Assembly: GCA_016781225.1 (NCBI GenBank)
Contig: JADDQT010000134.1
Location: forward strand, 1 to 5,847
Length of the DNA stretch: 5,847 nt
Source of the DNA: Actinomycetota bacterium
GTDB taxonomy: Bacteria; Actinomycetota; Acidimicrobiia; Acidimicrobiales; GCA-2861595
Direction of reading: 5' to 3'
In this document: one piece after another, positions 5,509-5,847 of the stretch
Position numbering within the stretch: position 1 is the stretch's first letter
How the letters are laid out: each line of letters opens with the position of its first letter
Notes under the pieces: generated by a model
Told to the model about the DNA's origin: nothing
Seen by the model: the letters and a program-made list of their open reading frames with translations, nothing else
Databases searched by the model: none
Translations under genes and position numbers: made by a program

Positions 5509-5847
5509 AGCCCACCCGGCGGGTGACCGAACGGACCTCGACCGTCAGTCTTCCCGGTATGGGCGTTCCCGGCGTCCCGTCGGGCGGAAGCAGCGTCACT
5601 CCGTAGGTCCCGCTGGTGCGGGCCTCCACCGAGACGACCGAGCCGTCCTTCAGGTCGTAGGTGGTGGAGGCGTTCGTGTCCTGGGAGCCGGACAGCTGGA
5701 GCCTGCTGCGTCGTTCCTCGGCGGTGCGCTGGACCGGCAGCCGATAGGTGCTCACCACGGTGGCCACCTCTCGGCCGTCGACGACGCCCAGCTTGGCCAA
5801 GCGGCCCTCGCCGACGAGGCGCGACAGTTCCGGGGAGGCCAGTTGGA
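5507..5847 (-). CDS. Hypothetical protein, C-terminal fragment (5' end outside window)
   Basis: The last 112 codons of a minus-strand gene enter from the right edge, with the stop TGA at 5509-5507. The frame stays open from the edge (QLASPELSRLVGEGRLAKL...), so the TTG at 5800 is probably internal rather than the start. I do not recognise the family. The sequence alternates short polar and Val/Thr-rich stretches (EVATVVSTYRLPV, TTYDLKDGSVVSVEART, YGVTLLPPDG, RLTVEVRSVTRR), which suggests a beta-rich domain. There are no cysteines or membrane segments in the visible part. A surface lipoprotein with the signal peptide outside the window is possible but unsupported. It is convergent with the LytR_C gene. 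Confidence 0.75.
   Translation of the reverse strand, partial: QLASPELSRLVGEGRLAKLGVVDGREVATVVSTYRLPVQRTAEERRSRLQLSGSQDTNASTTYDLKDGSVVSVEARTSGTYGVTLLPPDGTPGTPIPGRLTVEVRSVTRRVG

Overview
The window looks like chromosomal DNA from a high-G+C actinobacterium. The housekeeping genes are very G+C rich (bases 481-540 contain 43 G+C of 60). GTG starts are frequent and genes are tightly packed. A small DUF3263 gene is followed by a membrane-anchored LytR_C protein, a pairing typical of Actinobacteria. The Thr/Pro linkers of the latter resemble Acidimicrobiia proteins, but that class-level placement is only an inference.

Layout, left to right. (1) Bases 1-2103, plus strand: a compact de novo NAD operon, with the 3' end of nadB (L-aspartate oxidase), then complete nadC and nadA. 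The nadB stop overlaps the first possible nadC start by one base, and the nadC stop overlaps the nadA start by four. Together they turn aspartate and dihydroxyacetone phosphate into quinolinate (NadB, NadA) and then nicotinate mononucleotide (NadC). (2) Bases 2187-4382, minus strand: a tRNA-Thr(UGU), a beta-class (TSPPY) DNA methyltransferase, and 10 bases later a restriction-endonuclease-like gene broken by a frameshift. This block is poorer in G+C (33 of 60 at 2521-2580) and has the look of an acquired restriction-modification cassette lying between nadA and the tRNA. (3) Bases 4383-4509: a divergent intergenic region with a strong inverted repeat. (4) Bases 4510-5478, plus strand: the DUF3263 gene and a LytR_C-domain envelope protein (Rv0431/VirR-like architecture). 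(5) Bases 5507-5847, minus strand: the C-terminal part of an unrecognised protein running off the right edge.

The most notable point is the restriction-modification pair. The methyltransferase appears complete, while the endonuclease reading frame shifts at an AGAGAG run just before the PD-QxK catalytic motif. Taking out one AG unit restores a continuous 363-residue protein. As written, the endonuclease should be dead and the methyltransferase an orphan, unless this is a sequencing error or a reversible slippage site. I see no mobile-element genes, CRISPR array or undescribed multi-gene system here.
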